Below, piece after piece: positions 44,113-52,715 of a stretch of 56,495 bases of DNA. Under the pieces are notes generated by a model. That model had not been told where the DNA came from. It did not search any database and saw nothing but the letters and a program-made list of their open reading frames with translations. Made by a program: the position numbers and the translations under genes. The stretch lies in contig JAFYVL010000079.1 of the NCBI GenBank assembly GCA_017549125.1, forward strand, positions 1-56,495. The letters run 5' to 3'. This DNA is from Oscillospiraceae bacterium. Its GTDB lineage: Bacteria > Bacillota > Clostridia > Oscillospirales > Oscillospiraceae. How positions within the stretch are numbered: position 1 is the first letter of the stretch; each line of letters begins with the position of its first letter.

Positions 44113-47100
44113 TTAGTTTTTCTCGGACAAATATGCGTTGGCTGCCTGCTGATCTGCAAAAATCTCCACAGACAGATTTTCCACGATGGTAGTCGCCGTG
44201 TTGTATCCGGTGAATTTCACGGTACTTTCCGTCATAGGTACACGGGTCTTGGTGTAAACGATCTGATTGTCGATCAGGAAGGTCAGCTTGTTGCCAATGA
44301 CCAGCACCTCAAAGTCTATGCTGTTTCGGTAGGCATTCACATCCTGGTGCATAATCAGTTCCCATGCATCCCAGCCGTTTTGGTTGGCCTTGGACATGGT
44401 AAAGATCTGATACTTACCGGTGTTGGTCTTTTCCAAAGCAATGAAATACTCATTCTTGGCATCACTGCAGACCAGGATTCTGGCCTGTCCCCAATCGCCG
44501 GCGTTTGTAAGCGTCAGTTTACCCTTCACGCTGTAATACTTGGCTCGCAGAACCTGTCCGCCCTGGGTCAGGTCGTCCACCTTGTGTTCAGCATTGGAAT
44601 TGGTGGTCAGCGTAAACTTTCCGTTGCCTTGATCGGCAAACCAGTTGCAGGTCAGACTCAGCTTGGTCAGCAGAGCCGCTGCATCCTTGGCTTCTGCGAT
44701 CTGGCCGTCTGCATCCGCACCGGTAAGCACATGGTTCTTACTTGCGGTCAGTACCGTGTTGAAGGAGAAGATACCCACAGCACCCTGGGCATCCTTAAAG
44801 CCATTTTCGTTGTACATGACCAGCGTATCATTGACATACATATAATATGCGCTGCCATCACGAATCAGCTTCAACTTGACGGTATTGCTACCGGCAAAGG
44901 ACATACCCGGTACTTCGTAGGATTTAGAGCCTGCCCAATCGTCACCGCCGCCGGTGGGCTGATACACAACGCCAATCTTGGTTGCGGTCATCTGGGGAGT
45001 CATATCCACGAAGAACTTGACCATTTCGCTGCTGCCGTTGACCAGCAGACCAAACTTAGGCCATGCATCGTTGTTCAGAACGCTTTGCACATTCACTTCG
45101 GTCTCGAAGCAGTACTGATCACCATAAACACCGTGTACATAGGCATACTGGGGTGCGCCGCCAAAGATCTGGACGCTGGGATTTCCGCCCTGGTCTGCAG
45201 ACAGATCCACACCGTTGCTGGTGGTATATCCGCCGGCTGCACCGAAGGTCTCGCCACGGAAAATCAGATCATACAGCTGTTCGGAGAGCACCTTGTAGCC
45301 CTCTTCACTCAGATGGATATTGTCGCTGACATAATAGGAAGCAACAGGATTCTTACCATCTTCCGTAGTCATCCGATCAAACAGATCCACACCGGTCACA
45401 TAATCAAGACCGGCAACCAGCTGCTTGGACAGCTTGATAGCCTCTTCGATCTTCTGGTTGGTGTATGCACCGTTTGCATACACAGAGGGGCTGGGATTGA
45501 TGAAAATGTAGTAAATTTCCGTCTCGGGGAAGTCTGCATGGATCTTTTCGAACAGGGTCTTCAGATTTGCCGCAAACTCCTGGCCATTGTCGCCCCAAAC
45601 ATTGACATCATTGTAGCCAATGTTGATGATCATGCGATCTGCGCCAAAGGGCTTCACCAGCTGATCGTAAGCCAGCAGCCAATCCCGGATAGCAGATCCG
45701 CCAATGCCCACATTGTAACCGTTCACATACTTGGCAAGGCCGGTCTGGCTTTCCCAAGCACCCCAGAAATCCATGTAGGAGTCACCCAGAATCAGCGTGC
45801 CACCCTTACCCGTGCAGCCATGCTCGGTGATGTACTCATTGTACAGGCTATCCATGCGGCTCTGGAAGCGGCTGATATAGTCAGCCTGGCGCTTGGTTGC
45901 CACATAGGCCTTCGTCTCTGCGCCATTGGCGAAGGTTTGCAAGGACAGAGCCTCCACCTTGGTCGTACCCACATTATAGCCGGTGAATTTCACCGTACTC
46001 TGGGTCATGGGCACACGGTCAGAGGTGTAGCAAATGGCATTATCCACCAGGAAATACAAGGTATCTTGATCTACGATCACCTCGAAATCCAGGGAATTGT
46101 TGTTGCCGTTGACCTCTCCATGGGCAATGAGCCGCCAATCATTCCAATTGTCCTCGTTGGCCTTGGACATGGTAAAGATCTGGTAGTTTTCCTCACCGAT
46201 TTTTTCCAAGGCGATAAAGTACTCGTTCTTAGGATCGGAAGAAATGAGGATTCTGGCCTGTCCCCACATATCCGCATTGGACAGGGACAGCTTACCCTTT
46301 AAGCTATAGTAGCTCTCACGCATGACCTTACCGGCGGAAACCACATCATCCACCAGATGCTGAGCATCGGAATCCGTTGCCAGCAGGTATGCGCCATTCA
46401 GAGTCTTGGTAAAGTAATTCTGGGTCAGGGATGCGCCACTAAATACCACAGCATCTGCCTTGGCCTTGCTCAGCAGACCGTCGTACATCGTTCCGGTCTT
46501 GACCAGCTTGTAGTTAGTGACCTTCAAGGATGTACCAAAGGAGAAAATACCCATGGCACTATTCACAGCAGACAGGTCGTTGCTGGTGGCAACCAGCACA
46601 CCATCCACATAGAAATAGTAAGTCGCACCGTTTCTGAGCAGTCCCAGGGTGACCTTCTTGGCATTCAGATCCAGCTTCTGGGTCAAACTCCAGGTGGACT
46701 GACCTGCCCAATCATCGCCCTTGCCATTTTTCTGGTGGACCGCGCCTACGCCGCCAACCAGCTTATCGGTGGTCATATCCAAGTAGATCTTGACCATTTC
46801 CTTACCGTCATTGGTCATCAGACCGAACTTGGGATACTTTTCATCACCACGGATGCCGGTAACCTGTGCGGTCAGTTCCAAATAGAACTGCTTGGCGGTG
46901 GTATCCTTCACATAGGCATACAAGGGTGTACCCTTCTGGGCATCCATCACCAGGTAGGGATTGGTACCGCTGTCGGTCTTCATATTCAGCACATCGCTGG
47001 AGTGACAATCCCGGGCACTGCCGAAGAATGTACCCTGGGGATATACCTTGGGTGCTTCTGCCGGCGCTTTCACATCCGGCAAGCCAAAGCGTGCCACGAT

Positions 47101-50100
47101 ATACAGATCCTCACCGGGCATCACCAGTTTGGGATCACAGGGCTTGCCATTGGCGGTCAGGCTCACCAGCTCATAGCCCTTATCGGGGGTCAAGGTCAAG
47201 GTGACGGTCTGACCGGCCTGGGCTTCGGTGGTGCTCAGCGTCACCAAGCCGTTGGCGGTGGGCAGCACCTGGATCTTATATGTGCCGGTCTGCTGGGAGG
47301 GTGTGGTAGTTTCGGCGGCTACATTCTTCAGAATGAATCGCTGTGCCATATCCGTGGGGAAATGACCCTTGAAATACCACCAGGGATCTCCCCGGAATTT
47401 CATTTTAGGATCGGTGATCTGAGAGGGATTGCTGTAATCCTTGTCACAGGTCTTGAAAGCAAAGCCCACAGCCGCATCGCCGCTGCCGATCACTTCACGG
47501 GGTACGAAGGCCTCCATAACGGTGGTGAACGTACCGGTCACCAGATCCTCGGTGGTGACCATGGATTTTACCATGTAGCCGCTGTCACCAAACGCGGTGG
47601 CGGCAAAATGGGTATCGTTGATCCAGAATTCTGCATTGGTGTTGTAATACCACACACCACGCTCGTCCTGACCCTCGTTCCACATATAAACCTTGGGCTG
47701 GTAGCCGTGCTTGACCTCATAGGCCAGGTAAATACCCGCAGGTGTCTGGTAACCGTAGACGGTCATGGCATTGCCGCTGACGCTGTCGGTTTCCGTAGCC
47801 AGCTGGGTCTTGGCTGCCCAATCTCCCAGATCGCCGTCGATGGCGATCTCCGGCTGGTAATTTGCCATGTAATACTGCACCAGCTGCTTATCGGTCTGAT
47901 AAGCATTGACCGTAATGTCTGCGGTGGTGTTAAAGAAGAACAAACCGGGAATGGAGCCGTCCTGCAGACCCTTCACATCCACATCGGACATGACCATTCT
48001 GCCGTTGACCAGCATGACGATCTGGTTTTCGTAGCGGATCAGCTCCAGGTTGATGGTGCCGTCTCCGTCCAGACCCACACAAGAACGTGTGCCGAAGGTC
48101 TTACTGGAGCCGTTCTCCCAGCCCCAGGCTGTACCGATAAATTCGGTGGTATGGGCGGTGACACGGCCGATGCCGTTGACGTTGCCGCCGGCATAGTCCA
48201 CATAGTAAGCCAGCAAGCTATCCAGGGACTTGGACACCACACCGAATTTGGGGTAGCGGTCGCCGTTGAGGATATCGCCTACCTTGACATCCACATTCAC
48301 ATAGTAGGCATCGCTCACTTCGTCATCGAAGTAATAGAACTGGTTAGAGCCACCGGTCTGGGTGATTTGGTTGTCCTGTACCCGGAAACCGTCGGTCATC
48401 ACCGTCTGACCCTGGGCATCAATGCGATACCAGGAAGTGGGATCCTGGAAGGAAGAACCCACCATCAAGGTCCAGGTGGTTCTGCCGGATGCGTCAAAGT
48501 CCTTTCTGGTATTGAAAGAAGGTGCGCAAATCAAGCTTTCCGGCTTTTCGGTCATATTCAATGCGCTGTAGGGCACATAGGCCTCCACATCGTAGCCGGT
48601 ACACTCAGAGCTGTTCAGCTGGCCATAGATATGCACCTTGCTGACGCTTTCGATGTAGGTGCGCATATACTGGTAATTCTCGGTGGAATTCACACCGATC
48701 CAGCCTTCAATAGAGCCATCCAGACCGTAGCGCAGCTGCACCACGTTGGCGTTGAGCTTATCGCTGCCGCCCTTGCCCAGTTGGATCTCCACAGAGGAGT
48801 TCTGGAAGATGGCATGCTCGGGATTCACAAATACGTTGGTATCATTGCTATGGAAGCCAAAGAAGATACCATCTTCTGCCATCTTGGAGTACATGGTCAT
48901 GGTCACACCGTTGGTATCGGCAAAGGAGATCTTGTCGCCCTTGTATTCCTCGGGGTTCACCACACCGTCAAATTCCACCGTATCGTCTGCCGGGGCTTCC
49001 ATATTCCAGCTGGTGTCGCTTTGAATATCGGGAAGTTCCTGACGATCCTGGCGTCTTGCCATCACTGCGATTTCAGACACGGCATACTTTTCACCGGCAT
49101 CGGGCATAGAGATCTCAATGGAGGTGACCTTGACAGGATCAAAGGTAATAGCCACGCTGCCGCCGGGAATCACATAGCCTTCCTCGGTATAGTAGCTGTC
49201 CCAATCAAAATCCATATCCTTGAACAGCGCGCTGCCGCCGTCTGCCAGGTGCAGGCGAATGGATTCAATATTACTAAAGAGGTAATCGTATTCGTAGCTG
49301 TTGTACACAGCAATACCGGAAATGGTCTTGGCCTGTTTAAATTCCAGTTCGATGGTGGTATCGTCGTCGAACACCACATCCTCCACCAGACTATTGTCAC
49401 GGTGAGAGATCAGACCGTCGGTCAAAGCGCTGGCCTTGCCCTTGGCAATGCTATCTGCGCTAACCTTAGCCTCATCCGCCACATTTTCATACAAATAGGT
49501 GGTCAGAGGCATCAAAGCCGCAGAAGGACCGTTGGCCACAGGCACTAACAGACCGTCGCTGTTTTCTACCCAGTTCAGTTCGTCCATGGCAATACCACGC
49601 TTGGAGTTGCCGTTCACACGATCCAGGTGGGCATGGTAAACAATATAGTCCTGGCCGTCACGATTCACCACAGAGCAGTGACCTGTGCCGGATGCCCAGG
49701 TCCAATGGCTGTCTGCGTAGAGCAGGAAGCCGCCCTCTTTCTGGGTCAGCTTGCGGAAAGGACCTTCCGGGCTGTCGCCCACCGCCACACGGACACAGTA
49801 GGTCTTTTGGTAGTAGGCATTGGCAGAGAACAGCAGATAATACTTGCCGGACTGCTCATTATAAATCACATAGGGTGCTTCGTTGGTGCTACCCTCATTG
49901 AGAGTGGTATTCTCCATGCCGTCCAGTTCCAGGCAGTTGGGAGAGGTCAATGCCTGGATGTTGGTGTAATCCGGCATGTAATCATCCTGCAATGCCATCA
50001 CATAGATGTTAGACTGGGAAATGGCCTGCTGTTTGCTGAGGTCATGGCAGAAATACACATACTTCTTGCCACTCACAGGGTCAATGAAGGGATTCATATC

Positions 50101-50760
50101 AATGACCTTCATGTAGCCATTGGACTCGGTCTCATACAGCGGATGGGCAGGATCCATTTTGGAGAAGTCGAACACAGGCTCATAGGCCATGATCTTCTGC
50201 TTCTCGTCGATCACCACAGGCTCTTTGCCCATATACTTGTTATACTGGACGAAAGGACCTGCCGGGGATTCAGACACCGCAATATCGCCAAAGAAATACA
50301 GATCCGATTCGAAGCTGGTATCGTAGCGGTTGGCGGTGTAGAACATATAGTAGAGCTTGGTCTCGGCATCATAGATGACTTCGGGAGCCCAATAATTGGA
50401 GAAGGCATAGGAGACCGTGGTGTAACCGGTGGCCTCATCGTATGCGCCGCCGGAGCGCAAAGCCACACCGGCGCAGACCCACTCCACCAGGTCACGGGAC
50501 TTATATGCCAGGAAGCCGGCACCGTGCAGGTCGTCAGAGGTAATATACATATAGTAATAACCTGCGTCCTCACCCTCCGAGATGTAAATTACATCCGGGT
50601 CAGCGCCAACTGTCAGCAGTTCGTTCTTATAGAAGATATCTCCGCTGGAAGCTATGTATTTCTGTGACTCCTGATTCAGCAGAAGCCAAATGCCCACTAC
50701 CACAGCCGCAAGCAACAATACCACCGCAGGAATGATCCATATAAGCTTTTTCTTTTTCAT
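44113..50760 (-). CDS. Membrane-tethered GH43 / CBM / SGNH protein
   Basis: 2,215 aa. A KKKK start and hydrophobic segment 7-28 with no cleavage site suggest an N-terminal membrane anchor. Then: GH43 propeller about 45-415 (Asp54 in GADPDVI, WAPE 124-127, Glu294 in NEAPYV); discoidin-like about 416-571; CBM9-like about 590-770; LamG-like 805-955; second CBM9-like 970-1145; InlB/bacterial-repeat-like 1160-1226; LamG-like 1240-1422; jelly-roll 1445-1612; SGNH hydrolase 1625-1835 (Ser1661 in LGDSYMD, Asp1813 and His1816); LamG-like 1840-2012; jelly-roll 2034-2210. It therefore joins a glycosidase and an acetyl-esterase-like domain on one tether. Its ATG overlaps the permease stop (TAATG), so it is made together with the transporter. 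The SGNH part is nearly identical to that of the giant protein. Confidence 0.85.
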   Translation of the reverse strand: MKKKKLIWIIPAVVLLLAAVVVGIWLLLNQESQKYIASSGDIFYKNELLTVGADPDVIYISEGEDAGYYYMYITSDDLHGAGFLAYKSRDLVEWVCAGVALRSGGAYDEATGYTTVSYAFSNYWAPEVIYDAETKLYYMFYTANRYDTSFESDLYFFGDIAVSESPAGPFVQYNKYMGKEPVVIDEKQKIMAYEPVFDFSKMDPAHPLYETESNGYMKVIDMNPFIDPVSGKKYVYFCHDLSKQQAISQSNIYVMALQDDYMPDYTNIQALTSPNCLELDGMENTTLNEGSTNEAPYVIYNEQSGKYYLLFSANAYYQKTYCVRVAVGDSPEGPFRKLTQKEGGFLLYADSHWTWASGTGHCSVVNRDGQDYIVYHAHLDRVNGNSKRGIAMDELNWVENSDGLLVPVANGPSAALMPLTTYLYENVADEAKVSADSIAKGKASALTDGLISHRDNSLVEDVVFDDDTTIELEFKQAKTISGIAVYNSYEYDYLFSNIESIRLHLADGGSALFKDMDFDWDSYYTEEGYVIPGGSVAITFDPVKVTSIEISMPDAGEKYAVSEIAVMARRQDRQELPDIQSDTSWNMEAPADDTVEFDGVVNPEEYKGDKISFADTNGVTMTMYSKMAEDGIFFGFHSNDTNVFVNPEHAIFQNSSVEIQLGKGGSDKLNANVVQLRYGLDGSIEGWIGVNSTENYQYMRTYIESVSKVHIYGQLNSSECTGYDVEAYVPYSALNMTEKPESLICAPSFNTRKDFDASGRTTWTLMVGSSFQDPTSWYRIDAQGQTVMTDGFRVQDNQITQTGGSNQFYYFDDEVSDAYYVNVDVKVGDILNGDRYPKFGVVSKSLDSLLAYYVDYAGGNVNGIGRVTAHTTEFIGTAWGWENGSSKTFGTRSCVGLDGDGTINLELIRYENQIVMLVNGRMVMSDVDVKGLQDGSIPGLFFFNTTADITVNAYQTDKQLVQYYMANYQPEIAIDGDLGDWAAKTQLATETDSVSGNAMTVYGYQTPAGIYLAYEVKHGYQPKVYMWNEGQDERGVWYYNTNAEFWINDTHFAATAFGDSGYMVKSMVTTEDLVTGTFTTVMEAFVPREVIGSGDAAVGFAFKTCDKDYSNPSQITDPKMKFRGDPWWYFKGHFPTDMAQRFILKNVAAETTTPSQQTGTYKIQVLPTANGLVTLSTTEAQAGQTVTLTLTPDKGYELVSLTANGKPCDPKLVMPGEDLYIVARFGLPDVKAPAEAPKVYPQGTFFGSARDCHSSDVLNMKTDSGTNPYLVMDAQKGTPLYAYVKDTTAKQFYLELTAQVTGIRGDEKYPKFGLMTNDGKEMVKIYLDMTTDKLVGGVGAVHQKNGKGDDWAGQSTWSLTQKLDLNAKKVTLGLLRNGATYYFYVDGVLVATSNDLSAVNSAMGIFSFGTSLKVTNYKLVKTGTMYDGLLSKAKADAVVFSGASLTQNYFTKTLNGAYLLATDSDAQHLVDDVVSAGKVMRESYYSLKGKLSLSNADMWGQARILISSDPKNEYFIALEKIGEENYQIFTMSKANEDNWNDWRLIAHGEVNGNNNSLDFEVIVDQDTLYFLVDNAICYTSDRVPMTQSTVKFTGYNVGTTKVEALSLQTFANGAETKAYVATKRQADYISRFQSRMDSLYNEYITEHGCTGKGGTLILGDSYMDFWGAWESQTGLAKYVNGYNVGIGGSAIRDWLLAYDQLVKPFGADRMIINIGYNDVNVWGDNGQEFAANLKTLFEKIHADFPETEIYYIFINPSPSVYANGAYTNQKIEEAIKLSKQLVAGLDYVTGVDLFDRMTTEDGKNPVASYYVSDNIHLSEEGYKVLSEQLYDLIFRGETFGAAGGYTTSNGVDLSADQGGNPSVQIFGGAPQYAYVHGVYGDQYCFETEVNVQSVLNNDAWPKFGLLVNGSSEMVKFFVDMTPQMTATKIGVVYQPTGGGDDWAGSKSYEVPGMSFAGSNTVKLKLIRDGSAYYMYVNDTLVMYNENGFKDAQGAVGIFSFNTVLTASKNHVLTGADADGQIAEAKDAAALLTKLSLTCNWFADQGNGKFTLTTNSNAEHKVDDLTQGGQVLRAKYYSVKGKLTLTNAGDWGQARILVCSDAKNEYFIALEKTNTGKYQIFTMSKANQNGWDAWELIMHQDVNAYRNSIDFEVLVIGNKLTFLIDNQIVYTKTRVPMTESTVKFTGYNTATTIVENLSVEIFADQQAANAYLSEKN

Positions 50761-51617
50761 TAGCCTTTCTCGCCTCCTGCTGTAATACCTTCAATGAAAT
50801 ATTTCTGTACAAATACGTAAATCATAACTGTGGGGATGATCGCCACCACATTGGCCGCCAGAATGCTGGGCCAATCGCCGGAATAGCGGTCAGAGAACAC
50901 GGAAACAGCGATCTGCAGGGTCTGATAATCAGACTTTAAGTAGATCAGCGGTCCAAAGTAGTCGTTATAACCTGCCACGAAGCCCAAAATACCCTGGGAC
51001 AGCAATGCAGGCTTGACCAAAGGCAACACGATCTTCACGAAACAGCCAAAGGGACCCATGCCGTCCAGACGGCTGGCTTCGATGACGGAATCGGGAATGG
51101 AGAAGATGGCCTGGCGCATAAAGAACACACAGGCAGCTGCGCCAAACATACCGGGAATCATCAGCGGTACATAAGGTGCGGTCATGGTAATGCCCAGATA
51201 GTCCCAAATGATATAGGAAGGCACTAAGGTCACAATGCCGGGAACCATCATGGTTGCGATCAAAAGACCGAACATCACATTTTTGCCACGGAAACGCATT
51301 TTGGCAAAGGCATAGGCAGCCAGGGTGGACACCAACAGACCCAGTACCGTGGGCGGAATGATGATCCACATGGTGTTGACGAAGCCTTCCAAAATGGAGG
51401 TGGAGGATGCTACCTTCTCAAAGGCATTGACATAGCCCTTCAGGGTCATGCCCAGCTTCGGCCACCAGGTAAAGCTGCCGATGGTCTCCTCTTTATGCTT
51501 CAAAGAGGAAATCAGCATAATGGCAAAAGGAACAAGCACAAACAGCGCAAAGAGAATGAGACCCGAGTAAATTATAATTTTCCGCAGGATCTCTTTTCTT
51601 TTTCTTGCTTTAATCAT
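50760..51617 (-). CDS. Carbohydrate ABC transporter permease, MalG type
   Basis: 285-aa inner-membrane protein with six predicted membrane segments, starting with IIIYSGLILFALFVLVPFAIML. The EAA loop that contacts the ATPase reads EASRLDGMGPFGCFVKIVLP near 178-197. It pairs with the MalF-type permease upstream (8-bp overlap) and the solute-binding lipoprotein. No ATPase gene lies here, so a shared MsmK-like ATPase is presumed. Its stop codon overlaps the start of the membrane-tethered GH43 protein. Confidence 0.93.
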   Translation of the reverse strand: MIKARKRKEILRKIIIYSGLILFALFVLVPFAIMLISSLKHKEETIGSFTWWPKLGMTLKGYVNAFEKVASSTSILEGFVNTMWIIIPPTVLGLLVSTLAAYAFAKMRFRGKNVMFGLLIATMMVPGIVTLVPSYIIWDYLGITMTAPYVPLMIPGMFGAAACVFFMRQAIFSIPDSVIEASRLDGMGPFGCFVKIVLPLVKPALLSQGILGFVAGYNDYFGPLIYLKSDYQTLQIAVSVFSDRYSGDWPSILAANVVAIIPTVMIYVFVQKYFIEGITAGGEKG

Positions 51618-52515
51618 AATTCACCCACTTTCTCTGGAGCTTGAAGTTCACAAGCGTCACAGCACTAATCAGAACCGCAATGATCCAGCCCATGGCAGAT
51701 GCCACACCCAGATCAGAGCCACCGGAAGCATTAAACAGCTTGCGGTACAGGTAGAATACCACGGTCAGACCCTGGTAGCCGGGGCCGCCGTCGCTGGTCA
51801 TGATCTGGAATCTGGTAAATTCCTGCAAAGAACCGATCAGACCGATGATAAGCAAGTAAAAAATGGTGGGAGAGATCAAAGGAAGCGTGATCTTGAAGAA
51901 CCGTCTGATCTCACCTGCGCCATCCATTTCTGCCGCCTCATGGAGTTCTCTGGGCACAGCCAGCAGAGCCGCTGTGAGCAGAATGATATTAAAGCCCATG
52001 GAACTCCAAACCAGCAGAATGAACATGGCGGTACGGTAGTAATCCTCGCTGCCCAGCCAATCGATGGGTTCTTTAATCCAGCCCCACTCCATGAGCGTGG
52101 TGTTGAGCATACCGTAGTTGTAGTCGTAGATCCACTTCCACATGAAGGTAATGGCCACCATGGAGCAGACGTAAGGCACAAAATAGACAGCCTTAAAGCC
52201 CTTTGCGCCACGGACATTGGTGGCGATCAATGCGCTGACGATCACCGACAGCACCAAGGCCGTCACCGTGGCCAGCAACACAAAGGCTGTGTTGCCCAGA
52301 GATTGGTAGAACAGATCGTCCTTGAAAATCTCTTTAAAGTTCTCAAAGCCCACATATTCGGCGGTCTGGATCCGCAAGCCCTTGAAAGAGTTAAAACTCA
52401 AATAGAAGGACACGATCAGCGGCAGCAAGCCGAATATACAGAAGCCAAGCAAGGGAATGTTCGCAAAGACAATGCCTTGCACTTCCTCCTTGCGCAGTCT
52501 GTGTTTCTTTCTCAT
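51610..52515 (-). CDS. Carbohydrate ABC transporter permease, MalF type
   Basis: 301-aa inner-membrane protein with six predicted membrane segments (first: IPLLGFCIFGLLPLIVSFYL). The EAA loop is EAAEMDGAGEIRRFFKITLP near 191-210. Forms the heterodimeric channel with the next gene. A GGGAGG site precedes the ATG. The 200-bp gap to the solute-binding-protein gene holds a strong hairpin and a dispersed repeat, which may lower permease expression relative to the binding protein. Confidence 0.93.
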   Translation of the reverse strand: MRKKHRLRKEEVQGIVFANIPLLGFCIFGLLPLIVSFYLSFNSFKGLRIQTAEYVGFENFKEIFKDDLFYQSLGNTAFVLLATVTALVLSVIVSALIATNVRGAKGFKAVYFVPYVCSMVAITFMWKWIYDYNYGMLNTTLMEWGWIKEPIDWLGSEDYYRTAMFILLVWSSMGFNIILLTAALLAVPRELHEAAEMDGAGEIRRFFKITLPLISPTIFYLLIIGLIGSLQEFTRFQIMTSDGGPGYQGLTVVFYLYRKLFNASGGSDLGVASAMGWIIAVLISAVTLVNFKLQRKWVNYD

Positions 52516-52567
52516 AAGTAAAAGCCTCCCTATTCAGAAAACATAAGCTATAACATCTGGCCAAAGC

Positions 52568-52598
52568 CTCTATGGGCTGAAATTTTCAGCCCATAGAG
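52568..52598 (-). other. Intercistronic hairpin between binding protein and permease genes
   Basis: Perfect 15-bp palindromic arms (CTCTATGGGCTGAAA / TTTCAGCCCATAGAG) around a single base. There is no U tract on the minus strand, so it is more likely an mRNA-stabilising or partial-attenuation structure than a full terminator. Confidence 0.6.
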
Positions 52599-52623
52599 CC
52601 GCCGGTCAGTATCAGAATCCCCG

Positions 52624-52699
52624 TGTAGGGGTCGATGACCACATCGACCCACAAAACACGACGGTCATGGTTGGGACGGTGTGGTCACCGTCCCCTACC
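52624..52699. repeat. TGTAGGGG-family element (about 76 bp)
   Basis: Starts TGTAGGGGTCGATGACCACATCGACCCACA and ends GGGACGGTGTGGTCACCGTCCCCTAC. Each end is its own hairpin. The left end is almost the reverse complement of 1531-1559. It lies just after the solute-binding-protein stop codon in the operon. Confidence 0.6.
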
Positions 52700-52715
52700 C
52701 TGTCACCGGATAGCA

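Noticed and set aside
28772-50760. Sortase (LPXTG) or S-layer homology anchors on the large secreted proteins
   Set aside because: The C-termini end in discoidin-like or jelly-roll domains with no LPXTG, hydrophobic tail or SLH repeats.
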